Assembly: GCF_003258365.1 (NCBI RefSeq)
Contig: NZ_QHKM01000003.1
Location: forward strand, 496,001-560,000
Reading direction: 5' to 3'
DNA: 64,000 bases
Origin: Hymenobacter edaphi
Lineage (GTDB): Bacteria > Bacteroidota > Bacteroidia > Cytophagales > Hymenobacteraceae
This document shows positions 22,627 through 31,358 of the stretch, in pieces (position 1 is the stretch's first letter; each line of letters opens with the position of its first letter). The position numbers were made by a program, and so were the translations under genes. The notes below the pieces were generated by a model, which was not told the origin of the DNA, searched no databases, and saw only the letters and a list, made by a program, of their open reading frames with translations.

Positions 22627-25587
22627 ATGAACTCATCACTTACTCTCCTCAGCCACCGGCTGCTAAGCTGGTGCGTGTGGACCTGCCTGCTTGCGGCGGG
22701 CCTATTGAGTCACCGCGGGCAGGCCCAGGCCATCGGCGACTACCGGTCGGCGGCATCGGGACCGGCTAATTTCAACAACCGCGGCAGCTGGGAACGATGG
22801 ACCGGCACCAATTGGGTGGCCAATTCCGCACCCCTGGATTTTACGAAAACCTTCACCGTGCTGCACAGTAAGAATATTCCTATTGCGGGCGTCCCGGCTA
22901 CCGTGGGGCGCATCGTGCTGGCGGCCAACAACGCGGCGGGTTCGGTGGGGGTATTGAACATCAACGGCCCGTTGGTGTGCAACAGCCTGGATGTAAGCGG
23001 AGTGGGGGCGGAGGCGGTGGTAAAAGCCGACAACGTGCTGATTCACAACACCACTATTCGCAACAAAGGCTTGGTGACGCTGCTCAGCGACGCTAGCCTG
23101 CGCACCGTGGCCGTCGACAGCAGCGCCGCGCTGGAGCTGGTAACCGGCGTGAGTGCCGCCACGGTAGTGGGGCCGGTAACCGTCGGCAACGGCAGCGTGG
23201 TGAGCGTGACCGGCAACGGCGCGACCCTTAAGGAGCTAACCATCAAAGCAAACGGACAGGCCCTGATCAACGCGGTAACCAAACTCACCAAATGCCGCGT
23301 GGAACCGGGCGGCACGCTGGTGCAGCAGGCCAGCGGTGAGATTCAAGTGGTGCACGACGCGGCGGCCAGCGGGCCGGACCTGCTCATGCTCGGGCAGCTG
23401 CGCAACGAAAGCAACAGCGTGGGCGTGACCATGACCGGCGGCGCGCAGATGCACGTGCAGGCCGGGGCCCTCTACACCCATACCGCCAACGGCGGCGTGC
23501 TGCCGGCCTGCCTCTGGGACGCGGCTTCGACCCTGGAAATCAAAGGCGTGGTGGATGCATCGGGCTTCACCAACGACGGCCAGACCTTTGGCAACGTGGT
23601 GTGGGACACGCCCGACTACGGTACCTCCGGCACCGGCAGCAGCGTGTTCTACCTCAACGGCAGCGGCAACATGCAGATAGCCGGCAAGCTCACGGTGCGC
23701 AACACCGGCCTGGGACGGCTGCAGCTGACGCCCAACAGCAGCGGCAGCGGCACCGTGGTCACCCAGCTGGGCGCCTACGAGCAGCAGGGCGGGCAGGTCT
23801 GCGTGGCCCGTTTCGGCTCGGCCCTGACGCGCATGCTGAACGTGACCGGCGACTTTACCCTGGGCAGCGGCCGGTTTGAGCTGAGCAACTCGTCCTCGTC
23901 GGGGCCGGGGGTACTCAAAGTCAACGGCGCGCTGCGGCTCAACGGCGGTACCCTGCTACTAAGCGGGGGCGCGGCCAGCGGCACGGCCAACCTGAGCGGC
24001 GACCTGGTGATGGGCACCGGCAGCGACCTGCGGCGCGAAGTCACCGGCGGCATCGGAACGGTCAACTTCGTCGGGACGCAGCCCCAGTACTTCAGCCGGG
24101 CCAGCGGCACCACCATTACCGGCCTGGTGGATTTTCAGGTGCTGAGCGGCGCCACGCTCGACGTCGGCAGTTCCGTTGTCGACGGGGAAGGGGACTTCAC
24201 GCTGAACGCCGGCGCAACCCTGCGCATTGGCCACAGCCAGGGCCTGGCGGCAAAAACGCCGGCCGCAACGGCCTACACCGGCAACGTGCAGGTTAGCGGC
24301 ACCCGCGCCTACAACACCGGGGCTACCTACATCTACAATGGTACCACCACCCAGGTAACCGGCTCGGGCCTGCCCGCTGCGCTGGCCGCCAGCGGCGCAC
24401 TGGTCATCGATAACAGCGCCAACCTGGTCACGCTCAGCCGCGCCACCTCCATCGCCGGCACGCTGCGCCTGCGGCGCGGCCGTCTGCTCACCTCGTCCTT
24501 TCTGCTCACGATGCTGCCCGCGGCCACCTGGGCCGAGGCCAGCGACGCGAGCTACGTCGACGGGCCGCTGGCCCGGCAGACCAACAGCGCGGCTCAGGTG
24601 TATACCTTCCCGGTGGGGGCCAACGGGCGCCTGAAAGTAGGGGGCGTGCGGCCCACGGCTGGCAGCAGCGCCACGTACCGCATGCTGGCTTACACCAACA
24701 TTGCTCCCAATGCCACCACGCTGGCGCCCGGCTCGGAACTCTTCACCGTGAGCCGCCGCGAATATTGGGAAGTGAGCCGAACGGCCGGCACGGCCGATGC
24801 CACCGTGCGCCTGTACTACACCGTGCCCTACAGCGACATTCAGGAAACCACCGCCGGCCAGCAGGCCCTGCGCATTGCCGCGCTGGTAGGCGGGCAGTGG
24901 GAAAATTACGGACAGGCCGCCCTGCCCAACACCACGGCCCGCTACCTCGACGCCGGGCAGGCCCTGGCGCTGGTCAACGGCAGCGGCACGTATGTGACCT
25001 TCGGCACCACTTCGCCCATCAACCCGCTGCCGGTGTCACTGGTCGACTTCCGCGCCCGGCTGGTCGGAAAAGACGTGCAGGTAACTTGGCGTACGGCGCA
25101 GGAGCTGAACAACGCGGGCTTTGAGGTGCAGGCCTCCAATAACGGGCTGGACTATCGAGTATTGGATTATTACAATGGACAGGGCACGGTGTCCGTTCCC
25201 TCCAGCTACGCCCACCTCGATGCCAACGCTTTTCAGACCGGTACTGCCGTGCGCTACTACCGCCTGCGGCAGATTGACTTCGACGGCAAATTTACCCTCT
25301 CGCCGGTGGTAGCCGTAGCCGCCCCGACGACCAAAGCCGAGCCGCTGCTGATATGGCCCGTGCCCACTACCGACTGGCTAAATATCAAGCTGACTGCCAA
25401 TCAGCAAAGCGACGTGACCGTGCGGGTGCTTGACGCCCGGGGCCGGTTGTGCCGAACGCAGCAGTATAGTGCCACGGAAGTGCCGGACGTCGTCCGATTA
25501 CCCGTGGACCAATTGCACCGCGGCCTCTACTTCGTGCAGGTGGAGACGAAGCAGAGCCGCGTGCAGGTGCGCTTCCTAAAAGAGTGA
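22627..25587 (+). CDS. T9SS-secreted repeat protein with C-terminal sorting domain
   Basis: A 986-residue secreted protein. Signal peptide to about residue 34 (CVWTCLLAAGLLSHRGQAQ). Residues about 40-650 are Gly/Ser/Thr/Asn-rich strands with a steady pattern (NGPLVCNSLDVSG, GKLTVRNTGLGRLQLTPNSS, LRLNGGTLLLSGG), as in right-handed beta-helix or beta-solenoid surface proteins. A fibronectin-like segment near 800-880 (PVSLVDFRARLVGKDVQVTW) is the typical spacer before the T9SS type A sorting domain (about 905-986: PLLIWPVPTTDWLNIKL ... GLYFVQVETKQSRVQVRFLKE). It should be exported through the outer membrane by T9SS; ligand or substrate unknown. No catalytic motif was recognised. Confidence 0.85.
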   Translation: MNSSLTLLSHRLLSWCVWTCLLAAGLLSHRGQAQAIGDYRSAASGPANFNNRGSWERWTGTNWVANSAPLDFTKTFTVLHSKNIPIAGVPATVGRIVLAANNAAGSVGVLNINGPLVCNSLDVSGVGAEAVVKADNVLIHNTTIRNKGLVTLLSDASLRTVAVDSSAALELVTGVSAATVVGPVTVGNGSVVSVTGNGATLKELTIKANGQALINAVTKLTKCRVEPGGTLVQQASGEIQVVHDAAASGPDLLMLGQLRNESNSVGVTMTGGAQMHVQAGALYTHTANGGVLPACLWDAASTLEIKGVVDASGFTNDGQTFGNVVWDTPDYGTSGTGSSVFYLNGSGNMQIAGKLTVRNTGLGRLQLTPNSSGSGTVVTQLGAYEQQGGQVCVARFGSALTRMLNVTGDFTLGSGRFELSNSSSSGPGVLKVNGALRLNGGTLLLSGGAASGTANLSGDLVMGTGSDLRREVTGGIGTVNFVGTQPQYFSRASGTTITGLVDFQVLSGATLDVGSSVVDGEGDFTLNAGATLRIGHSQGLAAKTPAATAYTGNVQVSGTRAYNTGATYIYNGTTTQVTGSGLPAALAASGALVIDNSANLVTLSRATSIAGTLRLRRGRLLTSSFLLTMLPAATWAEASDASYVDGPLARQTNSAAQVYTFPVGANGRLKVGGVRPTAGSSATYRMLAYTNIAPNATTLAPGSELFTVSRREYWEVSRTAGTADATVRLYYTVPYSDIQETTAGQQALRIAALVGGQWENYGQAALPNTTARYLDAGQALALVNGSGTYVTFGTTSPINPLPVSLVDFRARLVGKDVQVTWRTAQELNNAGFEVQASNNGLDYRVLDYYNGQGTVSVPSSYAHLDANAFQTGTAVRYYRLRQIDFDGKFTLSPVVAVAAPTTKAEPLLIWPVPTTDWLNIKLTANQQSDVTVRVLDARGRLCRTQQYSATEVPDVVRLPVDQLHRGLYFVQVETKQSRVQVRFLKE

Positions 25588-25595
25588 GGCGCCCG

Positions 25596-25627
25596 ACGCC
25601 GGCCGTGGGTGGCGCCACGGCCGGCGT
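25596..25627 (+). terminator. Terminator after the T9SS protein
   Basis: Perfect 13-bp GC stem (25596-25608 with 25615-25627) followed by TAATTTTTG. Confidence 0.85.
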
Positions 25628-25714
25628 TAATTTTTGTAAAAAACCGGGGAAGTTGACTTTCCTTTTTTTCCGCAGACGCGTATATTTCGGGACGGTAGTT
25701 ACTTTCCGGGGCTC

Positions 25715-26656
25715 ATGAAGGCTTGGCTGGCGGTATTTATGGTATTCGGCGGCGCACCGGCAGCGGTGGCCCAGAGCTTGCCAGCCGTATACCTCAACGA
25801 GCAGAACCAGGCCACCGTGCCCGACAGCGCCACGCATTACCGCGTGGTGGAGCAGCACCCCGACGGCAGCCTCTACCCCATGCGCGAGTTTGCCATGAAT
25901 GGCACGCTGCTGCTGCGCGGCTTCCTGACCAGCATCGACCCGCCGCTGCGCAGCGGGACCTTTGTCGGGTTTCATCCCAACGGGGCCAAGGCCAGCCAGG
26001 TCCATTTTCAGGACGACCAGCCCGAGGGCCTCTACGTGGCGTGGTACGAAGACGGCAAAGTGCAGGAGCGCGGCGAGTACCACCACGGCGAACGAACCGG
26101 CCGCTGGCTGAGCGTGCACCGCAACGGGCAGCGCCGCTCTACCGGCAACTACACCTCCGACCACCCCACCGGCGAGTGGCGCTATTACTACAGCAGCGGG
26201 CAGCCCGCCGCCGTCGAAGTCAGCCGCGCCGGCCAGCCCACCGACCTGACAATCTACAACGAGGACGGCAGCCGCTTCGACGGGCTGCCGCTGCGCCGGC
26301 AGGCGCCGGAATTTCCGGGCGGCGAGGTGGCCCTGCTGGACTACCTGGCCCGGCATACCAACTACCCGCGCGAAGCCCGGCGCAAGGGCATCACCGGCAA
26401 GGTGTACGTGAGCTATACCGTGGGCGAAGACGGCCGGGTGGGCCAGGTGCGCGTGCTGCGCGGCCTCTCCCCCGACGCCGACAACGAGGCCAAGCGCGTG
26501 GTGGCCAGCCTGCCGCGCTTTCGGCCCGGCCGCGAGTACAACGTGCCGACGAGCTTTACCTACACCGTCCCAATTTACTTCGCGCCGCAGTTCAGCCTGT
26601 TTGGTGGCCCCAAGCCGCCGCCCTCGCCGCCGGTGGAAGCAAGGGCCAACTGGTAA
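25715..26656 (+). CDS. Energy-transducer TonB-like protein with MORN-type repeats
   Basis: A 313-residue protein with a signal peptide (AVFMVFGGAPAAVAQ). Residues about 70-190 hold YwqK/MORN-type repeats (GTFVGFHPNGAKASQVHF, GLYVAWYEDGKVQERGEY, GRWLSVHRNGQRRSTGNY, GEWRYYYSSGQPAAVEVS). Residues about 205-290 are a TonB C-terminal domain (PEFPGGEVALLDYLARHTNYP, GITGKVYVSYTVGEDGRVG). In Bacteroidota this fusion is common in TonB-like proteins that lack the N-terminal membrane anchor, so direct coupling to ExbBD is doubtful. A near -7 box (TATATTTC, 25681-25688) lies upstream. The C-terminus is a Pro-rich tail. Confidence 0.82.
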   Translation: MKAWLAVFMVFGGAPAAVAQSLPAVYLNEQNQATVPDSATHYRVVEQHPDGSLYPMREFAMNGTLLLRGFLTSIDPPLRSGTFVGFHPNGAKASQVHFQDDQPEGLYVAWYEDGKVQERGEYHHGERTGRWLSVHRNGQRRSTGNYTSDHPTGEWRYYYSSGQPAAVEVSRAGQPTDLTIYNEDGSRFDGLPLRRQAPEFPGGEVALLDYLARHTNYPREARRKGITGKVYVSYTVGEDGRVGQVRVLRGLSPDADNEAKRVVASLPRFRPGREYNVPTSFTYTVPIYFAPQFSLFGGPKPPPSPPVEARANW

Positions 26657-26657
26657 G

Positions 26658-26722
26658 CCCCTGCAAACGCAATCGGCCCCGCTGTCACACCATGACAGCG
26701 GGGCCGATTGCGTTTGCAGGGG
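26658..26722. terminator. Very long bidirectional terminator
   Basis: Perfect 30-bp inverted repeat (26658-26687 with 26693-26722) around a 5-base loop, between the convergent TonB-like gene and trxA. Much longer than the usual 10-15 bp stem. Confidence 0.85.
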
Positions 26723-26736
26723 GCAGATAGAGCGCG

Positions 26737-27066
26737 TTAGGCCGTTACCTGCGCGTCCAGCTTCTGAGCCAGCACGTGCTTGGGCACGGCGCCCACTTGC
26801 TTGTCGACTACCTGGCCGTTCTTGAACACCAGCAGCGTGGGGATGCTGCGGATGCCGAACTTCATGGAGGTCTGCGGGTTAGCGTCCACGTCGACTTTGC
26901 CGATGACAGCTTTGCCTTCGTATTCGCCGGCCAGCTCTTCTACTACCGGGCCGACCATGCGGCACGGACCGCACCATTCGGCCCAAAAGTCCACCAGCAC
27001 GGGCTTATCCGAGTTGATGATTTCGTCGAAGTTGGCGTCGGTGATTTCAATGGCTTTATGTCCCAT
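26737..27066 (-). CDS. trxA: Thioredoxin
   Basis: A 109-residue cytoplasmic thioredoxin of standard length. The active site is WAEWCGPC (Cys32, Cys35), preceded by VLVDFW, and followed by the cis-proline loop [12 protein letters not shown]. It reduces protein disulfides using thioredoxin reductase, and can feed electrons to DsbD, which is also encoded in the window. It is downstream of dnaE on the same strand, but 274 bases and a strong inverted repeat separate them, so it probably has its own promoter; minus-strand candidates are GATATTTG (27178-27185, one mismatch to TAnnTTTG) and TACCTTGC (27132-27139). Confidence 0.97.
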   Translation of the reverse strand: MGHKAIEITDANFDEIINSDKPVLVDFWAEWCGPCRMVGPVVEELAGEYEGKAVIGKVDVDANPQTSMKFGIRSIPTLLVFKNGQVVDKQVGAVPKHVLAQKLDAQVTA

Positions 27067-27230
27067 TGTCGTATTCAGTTTAGAAAAAGTGGGTGTCAGT
27101 GTTGAGTAACCTGCTTACGCGGATTGGGCGCGCAAGGTAGCAGATTGGTTGTCAAACATGCGGCCCGCCGGAAAGTTCAAATATCTGGATTGGGCTATGT
27201 GAATAGACCGGGATTGGCAATACCGCCCCT

Positions 27231-27311
27231 CATCCTGAGGGAAGCGCAGGCCCCCACCACGCTGGGATGAGTCCCTCAAACGTGATAAGCTCCTGCGCTT
27301 CCCTCAGGATG
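27231..27311. repeat. Inverted repeat between dnaE and trxA
   Basis: CATCCTGAGGGAAGCGCAGG at 27231-27250 is matched perfectly as an inverted copy at 27292-27311, with 41 bases between. The arm differs from the GAACGTCATTCCGAG family but has the same style (CGCAG core, intergenic, long arms). It could end the dnaE transcript. Confidence 0.7.
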
Positions 27312-27340
27312 ATGTACTTCCTCTTGTCGGTTTTTGCCAC

Positions 27341-30300
27341 CTAAATCAGCTGGCAGGCGTCGATTTCCATTTCGCGCATCTTGAAGATGAAGGCCTTCGG
27401 CTCGATGCGGTACTTGCGCGAGTAGGTGTCCACCGTTAGGTGCTCGTGCGGCTCGGCAAACTTGATTTCCAGCTTCTTGGAGCCCGAGCACTCCTCCACG
27501 GCGGCCATGAAACGGTCCATGAAGGGCTCGGTGATGGTGCGCAGGTCCAGCTGCACGCGCACGCCGCCGGCCAGCTTCTCGGCCACGTTGAACAGCGGCT
27601 CCATCGTCATGATTTTGAACTCGAACTGGTCGGAGTCGCGGAAACGGGGTGCGTACTTGCCGCGGATAAACATGGGCGGCACCTGCTCCTTGTCGTAGTT
27701 GCGCGGGTTGATGAGGTTGGAAAACTTGGTGTAGTCGTCGCGGAACAGGGCCAGGTTGATGCTGGAGTCGTAGTCCTCGATGTTGAAGGACACGAAGGGC
27801 TGCCCGGTCTTGGTGGTCTTGAACATCACGTTGGAAATCAGCCCGGCCACGTTGATGTCGCGGTTTTTGTACGTCTCAATCTTGTCGAGGCCGCAGGTGC
27901 AGTACGAGTCGATTTCCAGCTTGAAGTCGTCGAGCGGGTGGCCCGAGAGGTAGAAGCCCACCACGTCTTTCTCGCGGCGCAGCTGCTCGGTAGCCGGCCA
28001 GGGCTCCATGTCGGGCACCTTGGGCAGGGGCATAGCCACGGCCCCGAAAGCGCCGCCGCCGAACAGGCTCTGCTGGGCCGAGTCCTTGTCGGCCTGGTGC
28101 TGCTGGCCGAGCTTCACGGCCTTGTCGATCAGGTTCTGGTCGCCCGAGGGGGCTTCCACGAACTGCCGGCGGTGATACCGCTCAAACGAGTCGAAGGCGC
28201 CGGACAGGGCCAGGCTTTCGAAGGTTTTCTTGTTGACGGCGCGCAGGTTCACGCGCTTGGCGAAGTCGAAAATATCGGCGTAGGGGCCTTTTTTCTCTCG
28301 CTCGGCCACGATGTTCTCGATGGCTGCTTCGCCCGCGCCCTTCACGGCGGCCATGCCGAAGCGGATCTGGCCCTTCTCGTTCACGTTGAACTTCAGGACG
28401 GATTCGTTCACGTCGGGGCCGAGCACCGGCACGTTCTGGCGGCGGGCCTCCTCGATGAAGAACGTCACCTTCTTGATGTCCGACATGTTGTTGGTCAGCA
28501 CGGCAGCCATGTACTCGGCGGGGTAGTTGGCCTTCAGATAGCCCGTCTGATACGCCACCACCGAGTAGGCGGCGGAGTGGGAGCGGTTGAAGCCGTAGGC
28601 CGCAAACTTCTCCATCACGTCGAACACCTCGTTGGCCTTCTTCTGCTTGATACCGTGCAGCTTCTCGGCGCCCTCGCAGAATTTCTCCCGCTCCTGGGCC
28701 ATCTTCTTCATGTCCTTCTTACCCATGGCGCGGCGCAAGAGGTCGGCGCCGCCGAGGGAGTAGCCGGCCAGAATCTGGGCGGCCTGCATGATCTGCTCCT
28801 GGTACACCATGATGCCCTGGGAGTAGTTCAGGATGGGCTCCAGCAGGTCGTGCGGGTACTCGATTTCCTCGCGCCCGTGCTTGCGGTTGATGAAGTTCGG
28901 GATGAACTGCATCGGGCCCGGGCGGTACAGGGCGTTCATGGCAATCAGGTCCTCGATGTTGGTGGGCTTGAGGTCCTTGAGGTACATGCGCATGCCCTCG
29001 GATTCAAACTGGAACGTGCCGATGGTGTCGCCGCGCTGGTACAGCTCGTAGGTTTTGGGGTCGTCGAGCGGGATGTCGTCGATGTTGATGTCGACGCCGT
29101 GGTTTTTCTTGATGAGCGTGAGGGCGTCCACGATAATCGTGAGCGTCTTCAGCCCCAGAAAGTCCATCTTCAGCATCCCCGCCGACTCGATGACCTTGCC
29201 GTCGAACTGCGTCACCAAGAGGTCCGAGTCCTTGGAGGTCGACACCGGAATGTACTTCGTGATGTCGTCGGGCGCGATGATGACGCCGGCGGCGTGGATG
29301 CCGGTGTTGCGCACCGAGCCTTCCAGCTTGTGGGCCAGGCGCAGAATCTGCCCGCGCAGGTTGTCGGGCGCCTCGTCGCGCAGGATGTAGTCCAGCTCCG
29401 GGTTTTCGGCGAAGGCGTCGTTGAGGGTGGTGCCGGGCTTCTCGGGCACCATCTTGGTTAGCTCGTTGGTCTGCGGCAGGGGCAATTCCATGGCCCGCGC
29501 CACGTCCTTGATGCTGGACTTGGCGGCCATCGTACCAAAGGTGATGATCTGGGCCACCTGGGTCTTGCCGTACTTGTCCACCACGTAGTCGATGACGCGC
29601 TGGCGGTTCACGTCGTCGAAGTCGATGTCGATATCGGGCATCGACACGCGCTCGGGGTTCAGGAAACGCTCGAACAGCAGCGAGTACTTGATCGGGTCGA
29701 TGTTGGTGATGCCCACGCAGTAGGCCACCGCCGAGCCGGCGGCCGAGCCGCGGCCCGGGCCCACGGCCACGCCCATTTCCCGGCCCTTGTTGATGAAATC
29801 CTGGGTGATGAGGAAGTAGCCGGCGAAGCCCATCGTCTCGATGATGCGCAGCTCGTAGTTCAGGCGCTCCTCGATTTCGGGCGTGCGCTCGGAGTAGCGG
29901 GGCGGCTTGGTCATCGTCACGATGCCCTTGCCCGCGCTCGGGCCGAAAGCGCCCACGAAGGTCAGCTCCCGCAGAAACTCGTCGGCGTTGGCGAAGGGCG
30001 CGGGAATGGGGAAGTTGGGCAGCAGAATATCACGCTGTAGCTTGGGCGGCGTGATTTTGTCGACGATTTCGTTGGTGTTGTCCAGCGACTCGGGCACATC
30101 GGCGAACAGCACGCCCATTTCCGCCTGGGTCTTGAAGTAGAACTGGTCGTTGGGGAAGCCGAAGCGCGACTTGGGCTTGGGCATCTGCATCTCCTCGTCG
30201 ATGCGCATGAGCTGCCGGCGCACGGCGTCGTCTTTAGCCGCGAGAGGACGCAGCTGGTCAAGGTGATTGTAAAGCACCTTGTTTTCGCCCGACACGAGGC

Positions 30301-31057
30301 GGAAATACTTGGTCTGGAAGTCGCCGACCGGGATGCTGTGCTCCTCGCCGGTATTCACGCACAGCAGCAAATCGTGCGGGGCGAAGTCGGTCTGGTCGAC
30401 GTAGTGCGAGTCGTTGGTGGCAATGACCTTGACGTTGTACTTCTGGGCCCAGCGCAGCAGCGTCTGGTTGAGGTCTTCCTGGCTTTTGCCGGTATTATCG
30501 ATGTTTTCGATGCCGTGGCGCTGGATTTCGATGTAGTAATCCTCACCGAACACGTCCAGCCACCACTTCAGCTTTTCCTCGGCCTCGGCCTCGGTTTTCC
30601 ACAGCAAGGCCTGCGGAATTTCCGCGCCGATGCAGCAGCTGGTAGCAATCAGCCCTTCGTGGTACTTGAGCAGCAATTCCTTGTCGATGCGCGGGTACTT
30701 GGAGTAGGTGCCCTCGATAAAGCTCGTGGAGCAGAGCTTGGCCAGGTTCTGGTAACCGGCCTGGTCCTTGGCCAGCAGCAGCTGGTGGTGGCGTACGTCC
30801 CGCTCGCCCTTTTCCCGGCTGAAGGCCTTCTTGTGCCGATCCTCCACCAAATAAAACTCGCAGCCGACGATGGGCTTCACGTTGTACTTGTTGGCCTCGG
30901 CCACAAAGTTGAACGCCCCGAACATGTTGCCGTGGTCCGTCAGTGCCACGGCGGGCATGCCGTCCTTCTGGGCCTTTTTCATCAGCGCCGAAATGCTGGC
31001 CTGGCCGTCGAGCAGGGAATATTGGGTGTGGCAGTGCAGGTGCGAGAACGTGGGCAT
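27341..31057 (-). CDS. dnaE: DNA polymerase III alpha subunit
   Basis: A 1238-residue replicative polymerase of the DnaE type. The N-terminal PHP domain begins FSHLHCHTQYSLLDG (HxH metal motif kept). The polymerase palm carries the catalytic aspartates in PDIDIDFDD at about residues 472-480, preceded by GPGRGSAAGSAVAYCVGI. Finger and tandem HhH regions follow (YGFNRSHSAAYSVVAYQTGY near 810), and an OB-fold lies near 1055-1110 (NVAGLISNVMFKTTKTGQ). No intein or exonuclease insertion was seen. The minus-strand leader of about 100 nt contains a long inverted repeat (31066-31138); a near -7 box, TAACTTTA, lies at 31153-31160. Confidence 0.97.
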   Translation of the reverse strand: MPTFSHLHCHTQYSLLDGQASISALMKKAQKDGMPAVALTDHGNMFGAFNFVAEANKYNVKPIVGCEFYLVEDRHKKAFSREKGERDVRHHQLLLAKDQAGYQNLAKLCSTSFIEGTYSKYPRIDKELLLKYHEGLIATSCCIGAEIPQALLWKTEAEAEEKLKWWLDVFGEDYYIEIQRHGIENIDNTGKSQEDLNQTLLRWAQKYNVKVIATNDSHYVDQTDFAPHDLLLCVNTGEEHSIPVGDFQTKYFRLVSGENKVLYNHLDQLRPLAAKDDAVRRQLMRIDEEMQMPKPKSRFGFPNDQFYFKTQAEMGVLFADVPESLDNTNEIVDKITPPKLQRDILLPNFPIPAPFANADEFLRELTFVGAFGPSAGKGIVTMTKPPRYSERTPEIEERLNYELRIIETMGFAGYFLITQDFINKGREMGVAVGPGRGSAAGSAVAYCVGITNIDPIKYSLLFERFLNPERVSMPDIDIDFDDVNRQRVIDYVVDKYGKTQVAQIITFGTMAAKSSIKDVARAMELPLPQTNELTKMVPEKPGTTLNDAFAENPELDYILRDEAPDNLRGQILRLAHKLEGSVRNTGIHAAGVIIAPDDITKYIPVSTSKDSDLLVTQFDGKVIESAGMLKMDFLGLKTLTIIVDALTLIKKNHGVDINIDDIPLDDPKTYELYQRGDTIGTFQFESEGMRMYLKDLKPTNIEDLIAMNALYRPGPMQFIPNFINRKHGREEIEYPHDLLEPILNYSQGIMVYQEQIMQAAQILAGYSLGGADLLRRAMGKKDMKKMAQEREKFCEGAEKLHGIKQKKANEVFDVMEKFAAYGFNRSHSAAYSVVAYQTGYLKANYPAEYMAAVLTNNMSDIKKVTFFIEEARRQNVPVLGPDVNESVLKFNVNEKGQIRFGMAAVKGAGEAAIENIVAEREKKGPYADIFDFAKRVNLRAVNKKTFESLALSGAFDSFERYHRRQFVEAPSGDQNLIDKAVKLGQQHQADKDSAQQSLFGGGAFGAVAMPLPKVPDMEPWPATEQLRREKDVVGFYLSGHPLDDFKLEIDSYCTCGLDKIETYKNRDINVAGLISNVMFKTTKTGQPFVSFNIEDYDSSINLALFRDDYTKFSNLINPRNYDKEQVPPMFIRGKYAPRFRDSDQFEFKIMTMEPLFNVAEKLAGGVRVQLDLRTITEPFMDRFMAAVEECSGSKKLEIKFAEPHEHLTVDTYSRKYRIEPKAFIFKMREMEIDACQLI

Positions 31058-31065
31058 CCTTCGGG

Positions 31066-31138
31066 GAATTAGGAATTCTGAATGCTGAATTGTGAATTCT
31101 CGAACGCCTGCTAACTCAGCATTCAGTATTCCTAATTC
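31066..31138. repeat. AT-rich inverted repeat in the dnaE leader
   Basis: The 26-base arm at 31066-31091 (GAATTAGGAATTCTGAATGC...) pairs with 31113-31138 at about 24 of 26 positions, with a 21-base loop. Composition is AT-rich in a GC-rich genome. It starts nine bases upstream of the dnaE ATG, so the dnaE mRNA leader would form a strong hairpin. Confidence 0.7.
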
Positions 31139-31358
31139 AGCATTATGTAGGGTAAAGTTACCGCCGCCGGCGGGGAAAGGAAACGTTGCGGCGGCGGGAG
31201 TTTTTGCGTATCAGTAACAATAAAACCACCCGCCGATGGGTCCGGTGGGCGGCGGGTGGGGGCGCCCACTGCCGGCGGCGGCGCGCCGAAAAACGCTGCG
31301 CTGCCGCTTATATTCGCTCAAATCACAAGGTGCCATTCGTTTTTGTTTTTTATATACA

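Noticed and set aside
27440-29461. 673-codon frame opposite dnaE
   Set aside because: Antisense shadow of an essential, fully intact gene; Val/His/Gly/Leu-rich composition without domains.
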